Part shown: positions 16,501-24,186 of the stretch, one piece after another
Position numbering within the stretch: the first letter of the stretch is position 1
Layout of the letters: each line of letters opens with the position of its first letter
Program-made: the position numbers and the translations under genes
From: Streptomyces sp. SID8374
Lineage (GTDB): Bacteria > Actinomycetota > Actinomycetes > Streptomycetales > Streptomycetaceae
Direction: 5' to 3'
NCBI RefSeq assembly: GCF_009865135.1
Contig: NZ_WWGH01000001.1
Location: forward strand, 3,410,001-3,474,000
DNA: 64,000 bases
The notes under the pieces: generated by a model
What the model was told of the DNA's origin: nothing
Databases searched by the model: none
The model's input: only the letters and a program-made list of their open reading frames with translations

Positions 16501-18923
16501 AATTCTGGGCAGGCGTCGCCGAACGTCAGGGCATGCATCCCGACGACGTACAGGCTGCGGCGGAAGCCGCCTGGGGCAGCGGCACCGTACGCGACTACCT
16601 CATCGACCCGAGGAAGACGGCTGTACAGCCCTCTCCTGGCCACTCCTGGACGTGCACCCACTGCGGACGCCGTCACCTCACGCCGAGCGCCGGAACCTGC
16701 ACGCGGTGCCGCAGCCAGCTCCTCATCCATTCGGCGCCCGACGCAAACCCCGAGGCGAGCGACTACTACGCCTGGAAGGCCGCCAGCGGCCGCGCCGCCT
16801 TCCGCCTGAACTGCGCCGAGCTGACGGGGCAGACCGATCGCCTCGATGCCCAGTCACGCCAGGCCCGCTTTCAGCAGGTCTTCCTCAACGACCCGCCTGA
16901 GGTTCCGCTCGTGCACGGGATCGACCTTCTGTCGGTCACCACCACGATGGAAGCCGGCGTAGACATCGGGCCGCTCTCCGCAGTCCTGATGGCCAACATG
17001 CCGCCGAGCCGCTTCAACTACCAGCAGCGGGTCGGACGCGCGGGCCGCCGCTCCTCTCCCGTGGCGGCCGCCCTCACGGTCTGCCGGGGACGCAGCCACG
17101 ACGAGCACTATTTCGCGAACCCGTCGTCCATCACCAACGACCCCACGCCCCCGCCCTATCTCACCCTCGAGCGTCCGGAGATCCTGGAACGCGCCATGGC
17201 CGCCGAGGTTCTGCGCCTCGCGTTCCGCAGCCTCGACACCCATGGCGGCTCGGGCAGCGTGCACGGCGAGTTCGGCAAGGCCAGGGACTGGGCTGCCGCC
17301 CTGCCTGACGTACGGGACTGGCTCGACCAGCAGAGCAGCGTTCTGGCCGCGACGGCACAGGCCCTCACCGCCTTCACCCCGCTCCAGTCCGCCGACCTCC
17401 TCGGAAGCCAGTGGCGGGAAAGGCTGCTGCGCCGCATCACCGAGGTGGCCGCTATGCCCGCAGGCGCCGAGGAGCTCAGCGAGCGGCTGGCGCATGCGGG
17501 CGTGCTGCCCATGTTCGGCTTCCCGACCCGCGTCCGGCAGCTCTACCTGGACGTCCCGCAGAAGAGGTTTCCGTGGCCGCCCGGCAACACCATCGACCGT
17601 GACATTGCCATGTCCGTCTCACAGTTCGCACCGGGCAGCGAGGTGGTCAAGGACGGCAAGGTTTACACCGTCACCGGCATCACCGATTTCGAGCCCCTGC
17701 CCAGGGGCGTGAGGCCCGTCGCGGAACCACTGGAACACCCCCGGGTCGTGGGCCTGTGCCGCGTCTGCAACCACGTCGAGAAGACGCCGTCCAGCAGCGA
17801 GGGCACCTGCCCGACCTGCGAGGCCGACGACTACGACGTCGTTGACCTGCGGGAACCCGCCGGGTTCCGGGCCAGTGCTCCGCGCGACTTCGACGGGGTC
17901 TTCGCCTGGACTCCGAACACGGTCTCGTCCCGGGCAGCCGCGAACCTCTTGACCCTCCGCTTCGCCTCCTGGGAGGAAGCACACGTCTACTCCGGACCGG
18001 GCGAGCGGTACATCATCAACGACAATAACGGCGACCTGTTCTCATTGCGCCGCGCAGCGGGCCCCTGGGGCGGGTACCTCGCCACAGGAATGAACACCGG
18101 CGACCAGCAGCAGGTGGCCCTGGGCGCCGTCCTGCCCACGGACTTCTTCTTCCTAGGCCCGGTCTCCGCTGTCGACGAGGCTCACAGCTACCGGCTCAAC
18201 CTCACCCCTACTGCCCCCGCCTACGGCGGCGACATCAGCCAGGGCAGGCGGGCCGCCTGGTACTCGCTCGCGTTCCTCCTGCGCAGCGCTGCCGCCCAGT
18301 TCCTCGATGTCGGCCGACAGGAACTGCTGGCCGGAATCCACGCCGGACCGCACCCAGACGGCCCTGTCGCCTACGCCTTCCTGGCCGATGCCCTGGAGAA
18401 CGGTGCGGGCTTCAGCACGCACCTCGGCAGCCCGCAGGTGATCGCCGAGTTCATGCAGGCCGTCCATACCTACCTGGACGCGCTGAGGCAGACCGAGCAT
18501 GCGGGAATCTGCACTTCCTCGTGCCCCCGCTGCCTGCGCGACTACTCGAACATGGCCTACCACTCCCTACTCGACTGGCGGCTCGCCGGTGACCTGCTGA
18601 CTGTCCTGTCAGGCGGTCTCGCCAGCACCTCCGCCGACCGCGCCCGCCGGTCCCTGACCGGCCTCCAGAAGATGTTGAAGGGCACCCTCCTCAACGGGGG
18701 CCTGCCCGGACTGGCCTTCGCTTCGGGCGGGGGCCTGCGCCACGCCGTGGTGGCGAAGCATCCGCTCCACATGTGCGAAATGGACGCGGTGAGCACCGAC
18801 CTCCAGCCCGCGCTGGATGCCGCGCTTGAGTACACGCAAGACGCGGGTCGGATCGTCGTCGCAGACTGGTTCACCTTGGAGAAGAGCCCCATGCAGATCA
18901 TCGAGCAGCTCCAGGGACTCTGA
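13551..18923 (+). CDS. Giant DEAD/DEAH-type helicase with DUF1998 domain, Druantia DruE-like
   Basis: 1790 residues. Walker A is TAGTGSGKTE (118-127), motif II is DELH (333-336) followed by MYRGTQG, motif Ia is ILYPMNALVDDQ, and the C-terminal helicase motifs include QQRVGRAGRR (from 1158). Cys-rich zinc-binding elements appear at WACTDRQCP, CDCG with CQSCG, WTCTHCGRRH with CTRCRS, and CRVCNHVE with CPTC. The DUF1998 Cys cluster is C1654-C1658-C1661 (TSSCPRCLRDYSN). Length and layout match the DruE helicases of Druantia antiphage systems and are much larger than DISARM DrmA/DrmB or MrfA proteins. The ATGA overlap with the upstream gene and the same-strand trio support one defence operon. Confidence 0.85.
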   Translation: MSMPLSGLDAFATHKALVDAYLRYYDTAFRLRDDALQAERRALLDQPGGVFADPFVELRPEYALTGHNIAESAKAAGAPAELAGFAERGLFEEGMQLYTHQERALASTMAAGRNAVITAGTGSGKTEAFLLPILADLLRESVDWKGAPAVLNRWWERASTDYRPQREGETGHAPAVRAMILYPMNALVDDQLVRLRRALDSDLVREWLEEHRQGHRFYFGRFTGSTPVTGGPDQRFAVDELRTYLKTTAARSERARKAAEESGKEDVRYFAPRLDGAEMRSRWDMYHASPDILITNYSMLNVMLQRSRDEDFFRSTEQWLDSYDDARFTLVLDELHMYRGTQGTETAYLIRNLVHRLGLSRRPEKLRILAASASLDETRDTDRLFLQEFFAADEGSFHFIPGEAAPRAQGPENISAAAAQLAEYSRTKPDPVEAAQLLATTRAADALASALGAGSSAPSVPSMAAASLARKLFPANSKEEADLALHGTATAIRAAAAAGASSLPRIRIHLFFRNVAGMWACTDRQCPEVPTLLMHSERLVGRIYSVPRASCDCGARVLELLYCQSCGEAMFGGYAPQNATGGNLFNSVLLPDSPDLSRVPDQTGKERTAANYVVYWPSTKPQRADDDAEWSADKGSVTFAFRRSVYDPASGHLRNREAGFTGWTFHVSTPADKKSGQSRLALSSLPPFPTRSPCCGADWERRYAKDRTRRPITDPVRLTSPVRTMRTGFEKINQVLSDELAEQFTDPAERKLIVFTDSRQDAAKLSAGMELRHYQDLVRLLALDELGKSAAIAEDVAAVRDAGGAQSPDIADAIERLRTRNKNDLSALRLALMDGDEHAAAAAGERLSSPPTLDSLAKVHVNTRLLSLGVNPAGPKPSVQRVQNQPWHELFDWEQQPPVLQANTSDAAQAALSSEDGLLENTLEALFSGAGRDIESLGLGSVTPAPATPDRDGLGRASLRILAELRRFTSLREGRDKPPPRLKEFWAGVAERQGMHPDDVQAAAEAAWGSGTVRDYLIDPRKTAVQPSPGHSWTCTHCGRRHLTPSAGTCTRCRSQLLIHSAPDANPEASDYYAWKAASGRAAFRLNCAELTGQTDRLDAQSRQARFQQVFLNDPPEVPLVHGIDLLSVTTTMEAGVDIGPLSAVLMANMPPSRFNYQQRVGRAGRRSSPVAAALTVCRGRSHDEHYFANPSSITNDPTPPPYLTLERPEILERAMAAEVLRLAFRSLDTHGGSGSVHGEFGKARDWAAALPDVRDWLDQQSSVLAATAQALTAFTPLQSADLLGSQWRERLLRRITEVAAMPAGAEELSERLAHAGVLPMFGFPTRVRQLYLDVPQKRFPWPPGNTIDRDIAMSVSQFAPGSEVVKDGKVYTVTGITDFEPLPRGVRPVAEPLEHPRVVGLCRVCNHVEKTPSSSEGTCPTCEADDYDVVDLREPAGFRASAPRDFDGVFAWTPNTVSSRAAANLLTLRFASWEEAHVYSGPGERYIINDNNGDLFSLRRAAGPWGGYLATGMNTGDQQQVALGAVLPTDFFFLGPVSAVDEAHSYRLNLTPTAPAYGGDISQGRRAAWYSLAFLLRSAAAQFLDVGRQELLAGIHAGPHPDGPVAYAFLADALENGAGFSTHLGSPQVIAEFMQAVHTYLDALRQTEHAGICTSSCPRCLRDYSNMAYHSLLDWRLAGDLLTVLSGGLASTSADRARRSLTGLQKMLKGTLLNGGLPGLAFASGGGLRHAVVAKHPLHMCEMDAVSTDLQPALDAALEYTQDAGRIVVADWFTLEKSPMQIIEQLQGL

Positions 18924-18995
18924 ACGGTCCAGTTCCGGACATCATGCACGCAGCGGACGGGGGCGCCCCTCTCATCGGGGGAACCTCACTCGGTG

Positions 18996-19161
18996 CTAGG
19001 GGGTGTCTTGCCGATCACGCCGGGCTCGCGGGGTCTGGTGCCGCACCTCGCGGCGTTGTCGTCACTCGCCGACGCTCCGCGTCGACTCCCTCCTCCGCCT
19101 TGCGATGCACGGCACCAGACCCCGCTCCCTGATCCGGCCTGATCGGCAAGACACCCCCTAG
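18996..19161. mobile_element. MITE-like element (166 bp) with perfect 22-bp terminal inverted repeats
   Basis: The first 22 bases (18996-19017, beginning CTAGGGGGTGTCTTGCC) are the exact reverse complement of the last 22 (19140-19161). The repeat continues imperfectly inward, including a matching GCGGGGTCTGGTGCC block on each side. Both ends carry CTAG, likely the duplicated or targeted site. There is no coding capacity, so it would need a transposase elsewhere. It sits exactly at the broken end of an IS66-type gene. Confidence 0.75.
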
Positions 19162-19460
19162 TCGCCAGCCCCGGGCTGACGGCCCCTCTTGCGTCTGCTC
19201 CTGGGTGCCGCCTTCTTCTCCGGCCGCCCGAAATTTTCCGACGAGGGCGGCATCGAGGAGTTGGCCGAGTTGAGGCCAAGACGCCGCTCCACCTCCGACA
19301 GCCGCGCGGTCAACCGCTCATTGGCCACTGCCAACTCCTCGGATAGGGTGCTGTAGGAGTTCGACAAAGGAGCTTCCAGGTCACGTCGAGCCCGGTGCGA
19401 CCGGTCTCGGTGGCCATTCGGTGGCCGGACGCCTTTGGACGCTGCATCACGGGGTGGCAC
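19162..19460 (-). pseudogene. Truncated IS66-family transposase N-terminus
   Basis: The minus-strand frame codes LSEVERRLGLNSANSSMPPS, then a basic stretch ending KRGRQPGAG, which is the N-terminal signature of IS66-type transposases. It stops at the TAG supplied by the CTAG end of the adjacent MITE-like element. The catalytic domain is absent: DNA beyond the element does not continue the protein. This is a remnant, with no function expected. Confidence 0.65.
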
Positions 19461-19545
19461 CGGTCAACATGTTGGATGTGCTCTGATCAGGCAGAACATC
19501 ACCGGGCAGCACGACGAGGCACCACGCAACACGATCGCTCATGGT

Positions 19546-19588
19546 CTCGTAATGCGTAGGTCTCGGGTTCGAATCCCGAAGGCGGCTC
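19546..19588 (+). repeat. attR-like scar: 3' half of a tRNA-Thr(CGT) gene
   Basis: From CTCGTAA (anticodon loop, anticodon CGT) the sequence runs through the 3' anticodon stem, variable loop, the T arm with GGGTTCGAATCCC and the 3' acceptor strand AGGCGGC. The 5' anticodon stem, D arm and 5' acceptor strand expected upstream are missing: CATGGT stands where the stem partner should be. Integrases that target tRNA genes leave such a 3' fragment at the far end of the inserted element, so this marks the island border. The intact tRNA should lie to the left, outside the window. Confidence 0.8.
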
Positions 19589-19591
19589 AGA

Positions 19592-19628
19592 AAAACCCCA
19601 GGTCACATAACCCGTGACCTGGGGTTTT
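19592..19628 (+). terminator. Intrinsic terminator inherited from the tRNA locus
   Basis: A perfect stem AAAACCCCAGGTCAC / GTGACCTGGGGTTTT with a 7-nt loop lies directly behind the tRNA fragment and ends in T residues. It probably terminated the original tRNA transcript and now insulates the island from the core genes. Confidence 0.85.
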
Positions 19629-19700
19629 CTGCTGTCCAGGGGCTTGACCTGTCAGTGGTCCCGCCCGGAAGCCCTGGTCGTGGCCAAGGAGCAGGTAATC

Positions 19701-19967
19701 ATGCTGCTAGCAGTGGCTGCCGGAGTCGCCGTGGGCGCCTTCGCCGTCGTGGCCGTCGTCACCGGACGACGGAACCGAAAGACCCGTGACGACTTCACGA
19801 AGCAGTTCCGTACGCAGGAAGAATTCCGCAAAGCAGTGGCGGCGGACGGCGACCGGATCAGGTCCGTACGCGAGACGCAGAGCGAGATGGCCGCGATCAA
19901 GGCCGTACGGGATGAATTCCCCGGCGCCCCCCTTCGGCAGGTCATCCAGGTCGTCCGCGCCCTCTGA
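19701..19967 (+). CDS. Small membrane-anchored protein of unknown function
   Basis: 88 residues from ATG 19701, with AAGGAG 9 nt upstream (19686-19691). Residues 1-22 form one hydrophobic helix (LLAVAAGVAVGAFAVVAVV) followed by RRNRKTR, so the charged remainder should face the cytoplasm. The C-terminal 25 residues (AIKAVRDEFPGAPLRQVIQV) faintly recall the L7/L12 C-terminal helix pattern, which is not enough for a function. It is convergent with the kinase gene, 29 bp away. Confidence 0.6.
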   Translation: MLLAVAAGVAVGAFAVVAVVTGRRNRKTRDDFTKQFRTQEEFRKAVAADGDRIRSVRETQSEMAAIKAVRDEFPGAPLRQVIQVVRAL

Positions 19968-19996
19968 GCCCGGTGCCCGACGGCGCGGCTGCTCTT

Positions 19997-22009
19997 TCAG
20001 GCCCGGTTGTAGTGGTAGCCGCTGCCGTGGGCCGGGCCTACGTCGTGCAGGATGCCGGAGCCGGCGACGGTGTAGAAGGACGGGCCCCCGTCGCGGCACA
20101 TCCCGGTGGAGCGCGCCTTGTCCACGGTGGCGGCACCGACGTTGATGCGCTGCCCGCCGTTCGCCACGGAGGTCAGCTTCGCCGCGTACTCGCAGTGCCC
20201 CGTGCCCTGTACGTCGGCGACGAGGGTCACCGCGATCTGTCCCGGGGAGACCCGGCGGATGACCACGGTGTGGGGCTGGAGCACGTCGTACTGCGAGGCG
20301 ATGGTCCAGGTCCCGACGAAGCGCTGCGGTACGAGGTTGTCCTGGACCGGGGGGGGGGCCGGGGTCCGTGGCGGGAGGCTTGGGCGCGGTTCCGGAGCCG
20401 CCCGCCCCGGATCCCGAACCGGAGCCTGAGCCTGAGCCTGAGCCGCCGTTGCCGGACGAGCCTGAGCCTGGCTGGGTGCCGCCGCCTCCGTCGGGCTGGG
20501 AGAAGCCCGTGCCGCCCGCGCCCTCCGAGCCAGCTGAGGCCGCGCCGCCGGAGGCCTCGGTGGCGCCCGTGTCGTCGCCCTTGCCCTTCTCCTTTCCCTG
20601 CTCCCTGTCCTTCGCCTGCTCCTCGTTCCCGGGCCTATCGCCGCCGGTGGGGTCTGCGAAGGGCGGGGCGGAAGGCGCGGCCGCGTCGGTCTCCCGGGGG
20701 TCCGTGCCGCCGCCGGGGCTGTGCTGGAGGAAGGCGACGGTGGAGCCGGTGGCCAGCACGGCGAGCGCCGCGGCCGCCACGACCCAGGTACGGCGACGGC
20801 GGGGTGGGGCCTGGCCGTCCGACTCGCTCGCGGAGACGACGGGGGCGGGCGTGGGCTTGGGTTTGGGGATCGGTGCCGCTTCCGGGGCGGGACCCGCTGC
20901 GGGTGCGGATTCCGGGGCAGCCTCAGGAACAGCCGACGGTACGGGCACAGGTTCCGGCCCAACCTCAGCTACGGGTACGAGCTCCGGCTCAACCTCAGCT
21001 ACGGGTACGGCTTCCGGCTCAGCCTCAGGCACCCTCACGGCTCCCGGCTCAACCCCCCTACGGCAACAGATCCCGCCGCCACCGCAGCCTCGGTCTCCCC
21101 CCTCGGCACATCCGCGTCCAGCAGCACCGCCGCCTGTCGCGCCAGGCGGGCCAGGAGCTGCGGTGGCAGCCACGCCCCGGCGCGCAGCGTGGCGCCCGGG
21201 CTCTCCGACGTACCGGCATCCGCCAACAGCGCTTCCACGCCCGGACGTTCAGCAGCCTTCTTGGTTAGGCAGCGGCCCATCAGTTCGCGTAGCCGGGCGT
21301 CGCCCACCCGGGTGAGGTCCGGTGCGGACTCGACGATCCGGTACATCACGGCGTGCTGGTTGCTCGCCCCGTTCCCGAACGGCAGCTGCCCCGTGGCCGC
21401 GTACACCAGTACGCAGCCGAGCGCGAAGACGTCCGCCCCCGTACCGGTCTCCTCGCCGAGGATCTGCTCGGGCGCCATGAAACCGGGCGAGCCGATGACC
21501 ATGCCGGTGCTGGTGAGCAGCGACTCGACGGAGACCTGGAGTGCGCGGGCGATGCCGAAGTCGATGACGCGGGGGCCGTCGACGGTGAGCAGGACGTTGG
21601 AGGGCTTCAGGTCGCGGTGCACGATTCCGGCGGCGTGGATGCCGCGCAGCGCCCGCAACAGGCCTTCGGCCAGGGCGTGTACGGACTCGGCGGGGAGCGG
21701 GCCGTGTTCCCGTACGGCCTGTTCCAACGAGGGTCCGGGCGCATAGCCGGTGGCCACCCACGGGTGGTCGGCGTCCGGGTCCGCGTCCAGGACGGGGGCG
21801 GTGTAGCGGCCGCCGACGCGGCGGGCCGCCTCGATCTCGCGGCGGAAGCGGGCCCGGAACTCCCCGTTGGAGATGTGCTCCTCGTGGACGACCTTCACCG
21901 CGACCGTCCGGCCGCCCGCCGAACGGGCCAGATAGACCCGGCCCGTGCCGCCCGCGCCGAGTCGGCCGAGGAGCGGGCAGGGCCCGATCCGTTCCGGATC
22001 GCCGGCCAC
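19997..22009 (-). pseudogene. Receptor-type Ser/Thr protein kinase, interrupted by two frameshifts
   Basis: The kinase domain is complete: GRLGAGGTGRVYLA loop, VAVKVV lysine, HRDLKPSN catalytic loop, IDFG and APEQ. The frame then ends after LSREP. The juxtamembrane region with PEAEPEAVPV repeats, one transmembrane helix (WVVAAAALAVLA) and a Gly/Ser linker follow in a second frame, and the extracellular domain (about 115 residues, FVGTWTIASQYDV to GSGYHYNRA) in a third. The breaks coincide with a run of six C (21053-21058) and ten G (20349-20358). Either the gene is decaying or these are sequencing errors and the real protein is one intact receptor kinase of about 670 residues. The GTG start at 22009 is tentative. 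Confidence 0.8.
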
Positions 22010-22183
22010 GAGGGGGCGGGCGTATGCCCTCCATCGCCGTGTACCGCTCGCCGTCGTGCTGTTCCCTGTTGCCGCTCATGCCGCCCGATCCCCCGACGCG
22101 CCCGTACCCCTGCGAGCATTCGCGCTCGGCTCAGGACAGAAGCCGCACCCGGCGGGCGGCGCAGGGGCCGGTGGTCCGACGGC

Positions 22184-22783
22184 TCAACTGCACGCCGCCA
22201 AGCGCTCGTTCCAGGCGCAGCCGACCGGGACCGGCTCGCCCTCACGTGGGGCGCGCCAGCTCACCCTCCCCCAGGCGCCCGCCTGTTGGCCGAGAGCCAC
22301 CGGGACGCTCCAGGGGCGGCCGGAGAGCCCGCGACCCACCGTCTTCACGCACGCCTCCTGGACCGTGAAGATCCAGGCGAACTCGCTTCGGCGCCGGTTC
22401 TCGGGCATCGCGGCGAGCGCCTCGGCGTCCGCACGCGAACAGCACAGGCGCAGCAGCCGGTCGGAGGCGCGGACCGGGGTCTGTACGTCGACGCCGACGT
22501 CACGGTCCCGGCCGACCGCCGCGGCGACCCAGCCGGAGGAGTGCGAAAGGCTCACGCCCAGGTCGGGCCGGGCGGGCAGGTAGGGCCGGCCGCTCGGGTG
22601 TGCGGCAACCGGCCCGCCCTCCAGGTCCGCGCCGACCTCCCGCAGCAGGGCGCGCAGCAGGGTCCGCGCAGCGGCGTACTCCTCCGCACGCCACGGCGGC
22701 AACCGCGATGCCGCCGCCCGGTCCCGCACCGCGACGGGCAGCGCGCCCAGCACCTCCTCACTCCGGCCGACGGCGTAGTGCAC
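22184..22783 (-). CDS. Sfp-type 4'-phosphopantetheinyl transferase
   Basis: The core motifs are GVSLSHSSGWVAAAVG, DVGVDVQ (Mg-binding Asp pair) and FAWIFTVQEACVKTVGRGL, the equivalent of the WxxKEA helix. It transfers phosphopantetheine from CoA to a carrier-protein serine. GTG 22783 gives 199 residues. Coding-like sequence (GACPFRWRTAAEG) extends about 15 codons further, but no standard start is available there. It follows the MFS exporter on the same strand and is a second PPTase of the cluster besides the AcpS-type gene at 30101, so the two may serve different carrier proteins. Confidence 0.75.
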   Translation of the reverse strand: MHYAVGRSEEVLGALPVAVRDRAAASRLPPWRAEEYAAARTLLRALLREVGADLEGGPVAAHPSGRPYLPARPDLGVSLSHSSGWVAAAVGRDRDVGVDVQTPVRASDRLLRLCCSRADAEALAAMPENRRRSEFAWIFTVQEACVKTVGRGLSGRPWSVPVALGQQAGAWGRVSWRAPREGEPVPVGCAWNERLAACS

Positions 22784-22830
22784 GCCCTCGGCAGCCGTAC
22801 GCCACCGGAACGGGCAGGCTCCGACGGTGT

Positions 22831-24135
22831 TCAGAGCCGGTCCGGCACCCGGCGCAGTTCGCGGATCGGGCGGGCTATCAGGAGCGCGGAGGCGGTGAGG
22901 AAGGAGACCACGACACCCACCATGAGCACCGTCTTCGTGGAGAACAGGCCGACCGCCGGGCCGGCCAGTGCGCTGCCGATGGGGTACATGCCGACGGAGC
23001 CCGCGACCTCGTACGCGTGGATGCGGTTGAGCATCTCGCCCGGCACCTGGGTCTGCACGCTGGTGGACCACATGACGCCCCAGATGCCGATGCCGGTCCC
23101 GACCGCGACCTGGGCGGCGATGAGCATCCAGACCGGCCAGCCGAGCACGATGCCCAGCGGGTAGAGGGGGTACGCCATCATCGCCACCGCCCCTGCGGCG
23201 AGCGGCCGTTCGGGCTTGTAGCGGATGGCCAGCAGACCGCCGATGATGGTTCCGGCGCCCAAGGCGGCGTTGACCAGGCCGAAGGCGCGGGCGCCGTGTT
23301 CGGGGACGATCACCCCCGCGGCCAGGGAGAGTTGGGGGCCCCAGGCGAGCACCGCGTAGAACATCCAGATCACGATGACGCCCCACAGCCAGCTGCGGGC
23401 CCAGAACTCCCGCCAGCCGACCGCCAGGTTGTGCCACATGGACTCGCCGGCCGGCGGGGCGGGCACCACGCCGAGCTTGAGCACGAACAGGCAGAGGGCG
23501 CTGGTCCCGTAGGCGACGGCGGAGATCACCATCACCCAGCCGGTGGACCCGAATCCGACCAGGGTTCCGGCCAGCGCCGGGCCGCCGAGACCGGTGATCG
23601 CCTCCGACGTACGCAGGATGCCGTTGGCGCCCTGCACGTCCCGCGAGACCAGCGGGACGGTCGAGGCGGCGCCCGGCTGGAAGAGCGCGTTCGCGGTACC
23701 GGCGACCACCAACAGCGCGTACAGCTGCCAGAGATGGTCGATGCCGTGGATGAAGAGGAGGGCCAGCAGGACGTGGGCGACCAGGTTCGCCAGGTCGGCG
23801 AGGATCATCATCCGGCGGGCGGTGAACCGGTCGGCCAGCACCCCGCCGAACAGCACCAGACCGGCGAACGGGGCGACCAGGAAGGCCATCGAGTAGCCCG
23901 CGGTCTCCAGCCCGTACCCGTCGATGAGCAGACCGGCGGCGACGGCGACCGGCAGCATGGCCCAGCTGAGGAGGCCCGCGCTGCGGCCGACGAAGTAGAA
24001 CTTGAAGTTACGGGACCAGATCGCCGGCTCCCCCGCCGACGGGCCGCCACCGGACCCGCCGGGGCCGTCCTTCGTCGGCGGTGGCGGGGGCGGTGGCGAT
24101 TCCGCCGTGGCGTGCTCTGCCAAGCGCTCTTCCAT
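22831..24135 (-). CDS. MFS transporter, probable exporter of the cluster product
   Basis: 434 residues with about 12 hydrophobic helices, a proline-rich cytoplasmic N-terminus and the motif A region GVLADRFTARRMM between helices 2 and 3. It resembles enterobactin-exporter-like (EntS/MFS_3) proteins. It lies 51 bp downstream of the NodB gene at the end of the biosynthetic series, so export of the product or self-resistance is the simplest role. The substrate cannot be predicted. Confidence 0.85.
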   Translation of the reverse strand: MEERLAEHATAESPPPPPPPTKDGPGGSGGGPSAGEPAIWSRNFKFYFVGRSAGLLSWAMLPVAVAAGLLIDGYGLETAGYSMAFLVAPFAGLVLFGGVLADRFTARRMMILADLANLVAHVLLALLFIHGIDHLWQLYALLVVAGTANALFQPGAASTVPLVSRDVQGANGILRTSEAITGLGGPALAGTLVGFGSTGWVMVISAVAYGTSALCLFVLKLGVVPAPPAGESMWHNLAVGWREFWARSWLWGVIVIWMFYAVLAWGPQLSLAAGVIVPEHGARAFGLVNAALGAGTIIGGLLAIRYKPERPLAAGAVAMMAYPLYPLGIVLGWPVWMLIAAQVAVGTGIGIWGVMWSTSVQTQVPGEMLNRIHAYEVAGSVGMYPIGSALAGPAVGLFSTKTVLMVGVVVSFLTASALLIARPIRELRRVPDRL

Positions 24136-24186
24136 GGCCGTTCATATCCTTCGGTCGTTGATCGGGGTCTTGGGTCGGAAGGTCGT

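Noticed and set aside
10584..18923. DISARM (DrmA/DrmB/DrmC) identity of the helicase operon
   Set aside because: There is no separate DUF1998 DrmB-sized protein or phospholipase-D DrmC, and the helicase is far larger than DrmA.
19540..19590. Complete tRNA gene
   Set aside because: Only the anticodon loop through the 3' end is present; the D arm and 5' acceptor are missing, so it is an attachment scar.
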